Assembly (NCBI GenBank): GCA_005776585.1
Contig: SXOX01000036.1
Coordinates: forward strand, 1 to 64,000
Length of the DNA stretch: 64,000 nt
Direction of reading: 5' to 3'
From: Pseudomonadota bacterium
Lineage (GTDB): Bacteria > Myxococcota_A > UBA9042 > GCA-2863065
Shown: in pieces, positions 34,789 to 42,406 of the stretch
How positions within the stretch are numbered: the first letter of the stretch is position 1
Layout: each line of letters begins with the position of its first letter
Notes under the pieces: generated by a model
Database searches by the model: none
Seen by the model: the letters and a program-made list of their open reading frames with translations, nothing else
What the model was told of the DNA's origin: nothing
Translations under genes and position numbers: made by a program

Positions 34789-35879
34789 GAGCCATTCATC
34801 TGAAGTTGATCGGTGTGCTGATCTGCGCGAGCACCACCGTCGCGTGCAAGAAGAACGCTGACGCGGTGACCCAGCCTGTCGCAGAGGGGACGCCGCCACC
34901 CGCCGTGCCCAGAGGCGAAGAACCCGCGAAGGAGTCGGACTCGAAGCGGCCGGCACCCTGGGTCTCGGTCAAGAAGCCACAGCTTCACCTCGAAGCGAGC
35001 TTTCCTGCGGAACCGACGCCGGGGCACGAGGAGCGTGAGAACGCGTTGGGGAAGGTCATTGCGGACTTCCTGTCCGCGACCGCGGATGAACATGAGTTCA
35101 CCGTCGTCATCACGGAGCTGCCCGCGATGATGGCCCTCATCGATTCCAAGAAGCTCCTCCTCGATATGGCGAGCGCGACGGTCGCCAAGTACATCGGTGC
35201 GCCGCCCAAGTTCGAGCCGGGTGAGCTGGGCGGCATTCCTGGCCTCACGGTGGCGGCCCAGGGTACGTTCGAGGGTCGAAAGAGCGACGTCCTCTGTCGC
35301 GCCGCGTTCTTCGCGGGCCGGGTCTTTGTCGCAGGAGCCGTTGCGCTCGGAAAGCCGCTCGACCGCGAGCGAGCGCAGCGCTTCTTGGCGAGCGTCAAGT
35401 TCACTGGACCGAACGCTGCCGGTCACGGCTCTCTATGGAAGCCGGCTCAGGGGCCCGACTTCACCGTTGAGTTTCCGGGCGAGGCGACCTCCGAGCCCTC
35501 CGAGGTCGAAAAGGACGGCGTCAAGATCGCGACGCTGTCGGTCAATGCCAAGCTCAAGGTCGCTGACTTCATGCTCGTCCGCACCCAGGTGCTGACACCC
35601 TCACCCGCGACGCCCATCCAGCTCGTCGAGGCCGCCGCCAAGAATGTCGAGACGGGCTGGAAGATGCGCGACCTCAAGACCACGGACGTGACCATCCCGG
35701 GGGCGGTCGGTCGTGACTACGCGGCGACGTGTGCCATTGGCAGCGGGGACAAGGCGTGTCGAATGCGCGTCGTTGCGGTCGCCTCCACGACGTTCCTCAT
35801 CGGGGTGATGTCGAAGATGCCGTTGGACAACGCGGTGTACGCGCGGTTCTTCGAATCGTTCAAGCTCAAGGCGAAGTAG
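34785..35879 (+). CDS. Lipoprotein of unknown function
   Basis: 364 aa from ATG 34785 (ATGA overlap with the oxygenase gene). The signal peptide ends in TVAC (Cys21), followed by a Pro/Glu/Lys linker. Two similar beta-alpha domains follow: LEASFPAEPTPGHEE near 65 and FTVEFPGEATSEPSE near 225, each leading to a region with an RVFVAGAV- or TFLIGVM-like strand. The protein is therefore probably an internal duplication. It converges with the ATP-grasp gene, sharing 14 nt at the stops. Confidence 0.75.
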   Translation: MRAIHLKLIGVLICASTTVACKKNADAVTQPVAEGTPPPAVPRGEEPAKESDSKRPAPWVSVKKPQLHLEASFPAEPTPGHEERENALGKVIADFLSATADEHEFTVVITELPAMMALIDSKKLLLDMASATVAKYIGAPPKFEPGELGGIPGLTVAAQGTFEGRKSDVLCRAAFFAGRVFVAGAVALGKPLDRERAQRFLASVKFTGPNAAGHGSLWKPAQGPDFTVEFPGEATSEPSEVEKDGVKIATLSVNAKLKVADFMLVRTQVLTPSPATPIQLVEAAAKNVETGWKMRDLKTTDVTIPGAVGRDYAATCAIGSGDKACRMRVVAVASTTFLIGVMSKMPLDNAVYARFFESFKLKAK

Positions 35880-37122
35880 GGGCGGTCAGCCCTACGGCCA
35901 AGCTGCGCGCGGCGTCGTCGGTCGCGCCCGACTGCACTCGCACGTAGCAGCCGGCCGCCTCGCCCGCAATTAGAAAGACGCCGTAGTTGGCGACCGTGCC
36001 CCGCTCGTCCCTAGGCTGGGCAGCAAAATAGCGCTGCGCAATCCACCGGCCCGGCCGCGCGAGCCGCAGTGACTCGGCCCACGTCGCCGCGTCGGTCTCG
36101 AGTCCCACGATGACCTCGTCGCCCTCGGCGCCGTAGTCGCTCTTGAGCACCCATGCGGCGCGGTCGGCGAGCAGCTGCTCGGGGTGCATGGTCTCGAGCC
36201 GCGAGGTGAGGGGGACGAGCGCCTGGATGTGGGCCTGCGCCGTCGGCGAGAAGCGGTGCAGGTGCTCCCACATGAAGGCCATCGCCCGCTTGTTCTGCGT
36301 GAGCACCGAGCCGAACGGGTTGACGAGGCCGAGCTTGCCGTCGACCCATGCCCCAAGCACGTGCGTGAGTGGCTCGGTGAGCGGCAGCGCGTCCGGGATG
36401 GGGTCGTCGAGCCAGGGCGAGACGCGCTCGGTCCACCAGTCGGTCTTGTAATGGCGGACGACGACGCTCACGGGCACGTCGAACAGGGTGAGGCGGCCGT
36501 CAGCGTCGCGCCCGAGGTTGTAGGGGGAGGCGAGCACGACGTCGAAGCCCGCGCCCTCGAGCCACCGCCGATAGAGCCGCACGACGGACAGGTCCTCGGT
36601 GAGCTCGGTCGGATACACGAGGCCGACGGTGCGCGGGCCTGCGACGCGGACGTGCAGCGCCTCGACGAGCCGGAGGAAGCGCGACTCCAGCTGCGCGTTG
36701 GGATCGGCAAGGTCCGGGTGCTCCTCCGCCATGAGGCGGCTCAGCTCGACGGCCTCGGCCTCCCCGGTTGGCGTGTCGCTGTTGAGCTCGGTCGTGACCA
36801 GCTCGCCGTCCGTGGTGATGAAGAGGTCCGCGCGCCCGATGCCGTGCCACAGCGGCGCCGAGGCCTGCCACAGCGCCTCTTGGACCGGGGTGAGCGAAAA
36901 AAAGGAGGCCGTGAGCTCCGGGTCATCCCAGACGAGACGCGCCAGCTCGTCGTAGACGGTGGCGAGCTGCTCGGCGGCGCGACACAGGCGCCGGTAGGTC
37001 TGGGCATCCAGCCGCTCGACTCCAGTCTCGAAGCGCGGCGCCCCGTCGAGCCACGGGTCGGTGACGAGCCCGCCCTCCAGCAGGCGGCGAGCGAAGGCGT
37101 CGTAGGCGCCCGTGGCGCTCAC
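35866..37122 (-). CDS. Glutathionylspermidine synthase-like ATP-grasp protein
   Basis: 418 aa from GTG 37122 (GTGA overlap with the DUF350 gene). It resembles the C-terminal synthetase part of GspSA and E. coli YjfC: ELNSDTPTGEAEAV, LVNPFGSVLTQNKRAMAFMWE and the ATP-grasp segment WVLKSDYGAEGDEVIVG. It lacks the amidase domain. Such stand-alone homologues ligate an amino group to a carboxylate, and their substrate is often unknown. The coupling to a DUF350 membrane protein mirrors the yjfC-yjfL pairing, so the product may be membrane-associated. Confidence 0.85.
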   Translation of the reverse strand: MSATGAYDAFARRLLEGGLVTDPWLDGAPRFETGVERLDAQTYRRLCRAAEQLATVYDELARLVWDDPELTASFFSLTPVQEALWQASAPLWHGIGRADLFITTDGELVTTELNSDTPTGEAEAVELSRLMAEEHPDLADPNAQLESRFLRLVEALHVRVAGPRTVGLVYPTELTEDLSVVRLYRRWLEGAGFDVVLASPYNLGRDADGRLTLFDVPVSVVVRHYKTDWWTERVSPWLDDPIPDALPLTEPLTHVLGAWVDGKLGLVNPFGSVLTQNKRAMAFMWEHLHRFSPTAQAHIQALVPLTSRLETMHPEQLLADRAAWVLKSDYGAEGDEVIVGLETDAATWAESLRLARPGRWIAQRYFAAQPRDERGTVANYGVFLIAGEAAGCYVRVQSGATDDAARSLAVGLTAPTSP

Positions 37123-37961
37123 ACCAGGCTCGCGAGGATGAGCGCCGTGGCGATGTAGGTGACCGCCTCGAGCATCGCCATGCCGACGCTGTGTTCGGTC
37201 CCGATGGCGACGTCGAGGGCGCCGCCGCGCAGCGTGGGCCGCGCGCCAAGCAAGAGACCGGTGACAACGAGCTGGCGGACCGGGTAGAGCACCAGCACGT
37301 GCGCCACGACGACCGCGTAGCCGGAAAGCGCGGGGATCCAGCCGGGGAAGTCGCCCTCGACCGCGCGGGCGATGACGATGGCGACCGCGATCGAGATACC
37401 CGCGTAGGAGACGGCCGCCGCGGTGTTCTCGCCGCGAATCTGCTCCTCGTCGTCGTAGACGGTCAGGGCCCGGAAGGCGGACACGAAGCCGAGCTGCGTC
37501 AGAAACGCCAGCGTGAAGAACACGAGCGCGAGCGCGAGGCTCCCGATGTCGTCACCGACGGCGGCCTTCGCGGCGAGCAGGCCCGTCGCGAGGACGTGCC
37601 CGAAGGCCGCGATGCCCGCGGCGACGTTGCCGCGATCGAGCTCCTGGCGCAGCGACGCGGCGAGCAGGGCGCGCAGAGCGAGGCGACTGACGAAGATGAC
37701 GAGCAGGAAGCCGAGGCCGCCGAACAGCGCGCACCAGAGCAGGTCGCGCGCGACGCTCTCTCCCGAGGGGATGTGGCGCGCGACCGAGAGCGAGAGCCAA
37801 AACGCAGCCAGGACCTCGCCGGCCCGTACGAGGCGCCAGGCGTCCTGCGGGGTGTCCGCGGCACGCTTGGTCGCAAACAGGTCGAACAGGCGCAGCACGA
37901 TGAGCAGCCCGAGGGCCGTGACGGCAGCGAGAGCGGCGATGGCGTAGGAACCGAGGTGCAT
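37119..37961 (-). CDS. DUF350 family multi-pass membrane protein (YjfL-like)
   Basis: 280 aa, with about eight hydrophobic helices arranged as two similar halves, as in duplicated DUF350 proteins (GEVLAAFWLSLSVARHI and a later ENTAAAVSYAGISIAVAIV). DUF350 proteins accompany YjfC-like ATP-grasp enzymes. Function unknown; transport or membrane docking of the ATP-grasp product is possible. It is the first gene of a two-gene operon, divergent from the 38017 gene with only about 55 nt between. Confidence 0.85.
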   Translation of the reverse strand: MHLGSYAIAALAAVTALGLLIVLRLFDLFATKRAADTPQDAWRLVRAGEVLAAFWLSLSVARHIPSGESVARDLLWCALFGGLGFLLVIFVSRLALRALLAASLRQELDRGNVAAGIAAFGHVLATGLLAAKAAVGDDIGSLALALVFFTLAFLTQLGFVSAFRALTVYDDEEQIRGENTAAAVSYAGISIAVAIVIARAVEGDFPGWIPALSGYAVVVAHVLVLYPVRQLVVTGLLLGARPTLRGGALDVAIGTEHSVGMAMLEAVTYIATALILASLV

Positions 37962-38016
37962 CGCGCGATGCTAGCCCAACTTGCCCCACGGCGCACGGGT
38001 CGCCTATGTTCGGTCC

Positions 38017-38892
38017 GTGTCCGAGCTCGCCCGTTCACCTGCCCTGCGCGGCGTCCCCGGAAGCGGCCTCCGCGGCCTCTACGGGCGGCCGTTCCTGGAC
38101 CTCGGGCCGCTGCTCGCGCCCTACGTCGACCTCGCGGTCCTGCCCGCGCTGCACGAGGAGCTCTGCATGGGCCTCACGCGGCTCTCGCCCGACGTCACCG
38201 GCGGCAGTCACCGCTCGATGGGCATCATGCCGCCAGGCCACGAGGCCGAGGCCCTCGTCGACTATGGCGAGGTCATCGCGGGGCTCGACGCGGCCGGCTT
38301 CGAGACGCTCCGGCTGCTCGCCGACGACCCAAGCGCGTTCGATCCGGCGGAACGGGCCAAGACGACTTACGGCGAAGAGCGCGCCGTGCCGCTGTCGCGC
38401 CGGCAGCTGCTCTGGCTCAAGTACCGCCATGGTGTGTATTTTCCGTGGAAGGTCTATGTCGAGCTCATGCCGAACCGTTGGTGGAGCGAGAAGCACCTGT
38501 CGGAGGGCAAGCGCTTCACGCGCCTCGCCGAGAGCCTCTTCCCAAAGACGCTCGACTTCGTCCGCCAGCTCCCCTTTGAGTCCATCGGCCGCTGCAACCT
38601 CATGGGCCTCGAGGCGCACGACCACGGCACGCTGCATCGCGACGGCGAGCCCGACGAGCAGACTGCGCCCGATGAGTTCATTACGTTCTCCCCGGCGCAG
38701 AACAAGACGCTCGTGCTCTGGGATCCACTCACCCGCGCGCAGGTACCCGTCGCCGGTCAGGCGGTGTGGTTCAACGACTTCGACTATCACGGAGTGCTCG
38801 CGGCCCCTTGGTTTCGGTACTCGATTCGCGTAGATGGAGTGTTTCGCGACGGCTTCGTCGCAGCCATTGCAGCGGAGTTCGGGGGGACATGA
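38017..38892 (+). CDS. 2OG-Fe(II) oxygenase-like protein (paralogue B)
   Basis: 291 aa from GTG 38017; the ORF-track TTG start is upstream. It parallels the 33943 protein throughout: LYGRPFLDLGPLL, TGGSHRSMGIMPPG, VYFPWKVYVELM, HxD in TLHRDGEPDE, WFNDFDYHG and FRYSIRVDG. All metal and 2OG ligands appear present. The substrate is unknown. It overlaps the next gene (ATGA) and so heads a three-gene operon (38017-40825) similar in order to 33275-35879, where the oxygenase is also coupled to envelope proteins. Confidence 0.78.
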   Translation: MSELARSPALRGVPGSGLRGLYGRPFLDLGPLLAPYVDLAVLPALHEELCMGLTRLSPDVTGGSHRSMGIMPPGHEAEALVDYGEVIAGLDAAGFETLRLLADDPSAFDPAERAKTTYGEERAVPLSRRQLLWLKYRHGVYFPWKVYVELMPNRWWSEKHLSEGKRFTRLAESLFPKTLDFVRQLPFESIGRCNLMGLEAHDHGTLHRDGEPDEQTAPDEFITFSPAQNKTLVLWDPLTRAQVPVAGQAVWFNDFDYHGVLAAPWFRYSIRVDGVFRDGFVAAIAAEFGGT

Positions 38893-40250
38893 GCGGCAAG
38901 ACCGATTCGGCAGACGACGCGAAGTTCGTGCGCGACGAGGTCGTCATGGAGCCAGGCATCCTCGGCGCACGCTGGTGGCAGGAGTCGATGGCGTCGGCGC
39001 AGACCGAGATAGAGTCGCGGCGCTCGGTGCTCTCCAAGCTCCTGCTCGGCGGTGTCGTGGTCGCGGGCGCGGGTGTGGCCATCTACGCAATGACCAGCTC
39101 CGGAGACGAAGAAGAGGTCGTCAAGCAAAAGGCGCTCGATCTCCAGCGCGCGCATGGCTGGAGCTTCGGCGCCTACAGCGTTGGGCTCGTCTTCGACGGT
39201 ATGACGACGCAGCGCTTCGAGCCCGTCGAAGTGGCGCGATTGGCCAATCACCTGACGCCTCGCGCACACGTGAGCATGTACGTCCCCACACTCATGGAGT
39301 CGCTCACGGCCACGCCGAAGCAGCTCACGGGGCCCGACGTCGAGGCCTTCAAGCCGCTCAACGCCGTGATTCGGCCGATAGCGACCAAGAGCATGGAAAT
39401 CGCCTACGGCATCGGACAGGCGCTAGCGCGGCTCACGAGCGCCAAACGTGAGCGCACGCTGATTGTGGCCGACGTGCTCGGCCCCGAGGCCGTCGCGCTC
39501 GCGGCCGGCGCGGCGGACGTCTTCGAACCGGTGCTCGCGATTGACAACTGGCCGCATCCCTACGGCGTCGTGCCTTCGCACCTGGCGCTCGCCGCGGCGC
39601 TCTACTACCAGCCGCGCTTCGTCGCGACGAAGACGAGCCGCCCCGCGGGTGCCCTGCCTTGCCTCGTCCTGGCCGCCGAGCGACATACGGCCTATACGGA
39701 CTCGGCGACTACGTTCGACAACCGCTGGTACGCCCGGCTCCCCGGGATCGCGGCGCTCAAGGAGCTCAACGTCACGCGCGTCCTGCTGATCGTGCCGAGC
39801 AGCGCCAACCGTTCGCCTGCCGCAACGGACGTGAGCGGAACGCTGTACTACTGGCAGAACAACGGCGTCGAGGTGCGCGCGGTGCCCTACGACGCGTTCC
39901 AGCAGAGCGGCCAATCGGGCGATACGGCCGTCTACTACGGCGGCTCGCCGGCACGAGAGGAGTCCTTCTTCGGCGACTATGGCCTCGGCGAGGCCCCAGC
40001 CACACCCGCAGGGCCGGAGTTCCGGCTGCTGGCAGACTGGCGACCCAAAGCGCCCGAGATCACCGTCTCGACCGGCGCGGCTCCAGTGGTCTCGGGCAGC
40101 GGTTCGTCCTCGTGGTCGTCGGACCCCGACTTCGGAACGGTCGCCGTCTCGATGGCCGCAGGCGGCGTCATCACGGCCGCCGCGTTGGGCCGGCGCGCCG
40201 GCTCGCGAAACCGGACCTCGCAGTCGAGCGGCGGCTGGGGCGGCGGCTGA
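38889..40250 (+). CDS. Membrane-anchored or Tat-exported protein of unknown function
   Basis: 453 aa from ATG 38889 (ATGA overlap). After 42 polar residues comes SRRSVLSKLLLGG and a hydrophobic helix, which looks like a late twin-Arg signal or a plain signal anchor. The rest is an alpha/beta domain (ERTLIVADVLGPEAVALAAGAADVF, RVLLIVPSSANRSPA) ending in a Ser/Gly-rich tail (GGWGGG) with a second hydrophobic stretch (SMAAGGVITAAALG). No family is recognised. It overlaps the 191-aa gene by one base (TGATG). Confidence 0.7.
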   Translation: MSGKTDSADDAKFVRDEVVMEPGILGARWWQESMASAQTEIESRRSVLSKLLLGGVVVAGAGVAIYAMTSSGDEEEVVKQKALDLQRAHGWSFGAYSVGLVFDGMTTQRFEPVEVARLANHLTPRAHVSMYVPTLMESLTATPKQLTGPDVEAFKPLNAVIRPIATKSMEIAYGIGQALARLTSAKRERTLIVADVLGPEAVALAAGAADVFEPVLAIDNWPHPYGVVPSHLALAAALYYQPRFVATKTSRPAGALPCLVLAAERHTAYTDSATTFDNRWYARLPGIAALKELNVTRVLLIVPSSANRSPAATDVSGTLYYWQNNGVEVRAVPYDAFQQSGQSGDTAVYYGGSPAREESFFGDYGLGEAPATPAGPEFRLLADWRPKAPEITVSTGAAPVVSGSGSSSWSSDPDFGTVAVSMAAGGVITAAALGRRAGSRNRTSQSSGGWGGG

Positions 40251-40825
40251 TGGAGCACTCCATCTTCGCCATGGAGCTGTGCTTTCGCCTCGAGCCCGGG
40301 AGCGCGCTGCGCGACACGCTGGATCGCCTCGTGCGCAACCATCCCGCCACGTCGTCGGCGAGCCAGAAGTGGACCCTGTACCGCGACGTGCGCAAGACGC
40401 TGGCAACACATATCCAGAGCGCCGTGAGCGGCTGCTGGGACTACTTCGACTCCGACCAGAAGGCGCTCGACGACTACGAGACCTGGACGCAGAGCATGGT
40501 CACGCGGGAAGGGGCGCGCAAGGCGCCGTCGGGACCGCCCGTGGCGTATGTCGACACCGGTCGGTTTCTGACGTTCACGATGTGCTTCCTCATCGAGAAC
40601 GGCGCGCCGTCGGAGCGCGACGTGTTTCGCCTCTGCGATATCCCCGAGGACCGCCTGTGGAGGCGCGAGACGTTCGCCACCATGCTCCGCGCGCTCGGGG
40701 TGCTGAGCTTCGCGTCGGTGCGCTCGGACGTGGTGTACCTCATCCCCGGGGACGCCTCGTGGGCGCTCACGGCAGACGACCTGCAGGACCCCAAGTTCCA
40801 CTACCTTCGCCCGCTCGTTGACTGA
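40250..40825 (+). CDS. Conserved-looking protein of unknown function
   Basis: 191 aa, start overlapping the preceding stop (TGATG). The protein appears soluble, without signal peptide or TM. It contains a Trp/Tyr-rich helical N-terminus (SGCWDYFDSDQKALDDYETW) and a C-terminal alpha/beta part (LTFTMCFLIENGAPSERDV, SDVVYLIPGDASWAL). I do not recognise it. Tight coupling suggests it works with the 453-aa protein. Nine nt separate its stop from that of the convergent oxygenase. Confidence 0.7.
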   Translation: MEHSIFAMELCFRLEPGSALRDTLDRLVRNHPATSSASQKWTLYRDVRKTLATHIQSAVSGCWDYFDSDQKALDDYETWTQSMVTREGARKAPSGPPVAYVDTGRFLTFTMCFLIENGAPSERDVFRLCDIPEDRLWRRETFATMLRALGVLSFASVRSDVVYLIPGDASWALTADDLQDPKFHYLRPLVD

Positions 40826-40834
40826 GTACAGACG

Positions 40835-41641
40835 TCAGAACCAGCACTCCCACTGGGGGGCTGAGGCGCTGCGGTCGACCTCGACGGCGTGGAGCGTGAT
40901 CGAGATGCGCGGCACGGCGCCGCCAAAGGCCTCGATCTGATGGAGGCGGCGGCTGTCGAATACGACGAGGTCGCCGGCCCGATAGTCGAGCCGCGCCGAG
41001 GGGGCCGCGATCTCCTGGCGGGTCGGGTGGTCGTGCCCGGCATAGCGCACGTCCCATAGCCGCAGCCCGCCGCCCATGTGCGCGGGCTGAAGCACGAGCA
41101 CGAGTGAGAGGGCACGCGCGCCGGTCGCGAGCTGATGCGGGGTCAAGCCCTCGGTGTCGAAATGGACGACGCCGCCGAGCTCGGCGACCTCGCCACGGGC
41201 CGGAAAGACGTGGACGCCCGCGCCGCACCAGCCCGCGCGCGGCCGCACCGGTGCGCCGACGACCGACGCCGCCCACGCGCGGAGGTTGGCCTGCATCCCG
41301 GGGAGCACCGACTCGACGAGCGCGTCGGAGGCCGCCGCATCGCGAAAGTAGTCCGAGGCGCGCCCGGTCTCGAGGTGGGTGTAGAACGCCCGACCGAGCG
41401 CGAACTGCTCGCCGTCGAAGTCCGCGGTCCACTGCGCCTCGGCTGAAAGCACGCGCCGCACGGCAGTGGTGCACCGCCGCGCACTCCAGGCTCCACGCAG
41501 CACGAGCGCGAGGTGGGACTCGAGCTTCGGCAGAAGCGCTGCGCGCCCAGCCGCGACCCAGGCCGGCAGTGGCACGGTGATGGGATTGCCGAGAGTGGCC
41601 AAGGGCGTTAGCCTCGCACCCGCCCAATCTCGGGCCAACAT
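40835..41641 (-). CDS. 2OG-Fe(II) oxygenase superfamily protein
   Basis: 268 aa as given; TTG 41602 (LATLGNPITV) is a likely alternative start because ATG 41641 falls very close to the divergent gene. Ligands are clear: HxD in VVHFDTEGLTP, distal His in RRLHQIEAF, and Arg in PRISITLHAVE. This family differs in sequence from the two paralogues at 33943 and 38017. It is probably a hydroxylase; the substrate is unknown. Confidence 0.8.
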   Translation of the reverse strand: MLARDWAGARLTPLATLGNPITVPLPAWVAAGRAALLPKLESHLALVLRGAWSARRCTTAVRRVLSAEAQWTADFDGEQFALGRAFYTHLETGRASDYFRDAAASDALVESVLPGMQANLRAWAASVVGAPVRPRAGWCGAGVHVFPARGEVAELGGVVHFDTEGLTPHQLATGARALSLVLVLQPAHMGGGLRLWDVRYAGHDHPTRQEIAAPSARLDYRAGDLVVFDSRRLHQIEAFGGAVPRISITLHAVEVDRSASAPQWECWF

Positions 41642-41655
41642 CCTTTGGAGAACCC

Positions 41656-41937
41656 ATGAACCGATTCCTTGCCACGTGCCTCTTCGGTCTCGCGATGTCC
41701 TTCGGCTCGGTCGCCGCCGCCGAGGACTGCCTCCTTTGCGGCAAAGACAGCGACGGCGCCTGCGCCGGAGCCCAGCAGTGTCGTGGCACGCGCGAGTCGT
41801 GCCGGAAGAGCGGCTGTAAGATCGGCGGAACGGCCTCCTGTTCGACGGCGGCCAACGTGAAGATCTGCTCGAACTTCCAGCCAGAGTCGATCCCGCAGAT
41901 GTCGCTCGCGCCCGCCTTCGAGATGTGCCACCGCTAG
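41656..41937 (+). CDS. Small Cys-rich secreted protein
   Basis: 93 aa. A cleavable signal peptide ends at SVAAA-ED, leaving a mature protein of about 71 residues with nine Cys (DCLLC, GAC, QQC, ESC, SGC, ASC, KIC, EMC). The odd count suggests a free Cys or dimer. A TTTGGAGAA ribosome site precedes the ATG. Function unknown; it could be a disulfide-stabilised periplasmic or extracellular peptide. Confidence 0.75.
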   Translation: MNRFLATCLFGLAMSFGSVAAAEDCLLCGKDSDGACAGAQQCRGTRESCRKSGCKIGGTASCSTAANVKICSNFQPESIPQMSLAPAFEMCHR

Positions 41938-41951
41938 CAACGTCGTCCCAG

Positions 41952-42305
41952 CTAGCTGAGCCGGAGTGCGCCGATCACCGCGAGCACGCAGCCCGCGATG
42001 ACGGCGCACCATCCGCCCGCACCCACCAGGAACCACGGCATCACGTCCGGGCGCTCGTCGTCCTCCAGCGACGCGTGCAGCCGCGTCGGGTGCCAGTACC
42101 AGCGCGGCGGGAGCGCGTCGCGCGCCTCCAGTACCGCGGCGAGGCGTGCGTGGTAGACGATCGCCGCCGGCAGTCCGACGACCAGGCCCAGCACGACGAG
42201 CACCGCGCCCGTGCCCAGCAGCGCGCCAAACGCAAAGAGCTGTGAGACCGCCGCGAGCGCGATCAACGCGACGACGAGGCCCAGAGCCAGGAGACCTTCC
42301 CGCAC
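41952..42305 (-). CDS. Small integral membrane protein
   Basis: 117 aa from GTG 42305. Two adjacent N-terminal helices (LLALGLVVALIALAAV and LLGTGAVLVVLGLVVGLPA) and one C-terminal helix (WFLVGAGGWCAVIAGCVLAVIG) flank a polar, Trp-rich loop. No family is recognised. It is divergent from the VWA-FHA gene. Confidence 0.65.
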   Translation of the reverse strand: MREGLLALGLVVALIALAAVSQLFAFGALLGTGAVLVVLGLVVGLPAAIVYHARLAAVLEARDALPPRWYWHPTRLHASLEDDERPDVMPWFLVGAGGWCAVIAGCVLAVIGALRLS

Positions 42306-42406
42306 CCGGAAGGCCTACCGTATTTCGAATCGGGACGCTATTGCCGGGGTCGCGCTCGGAGGGACACGACCTTGCGACCCCGCCCGGCCTCGGTTAGCTT
42401 CGCGCC

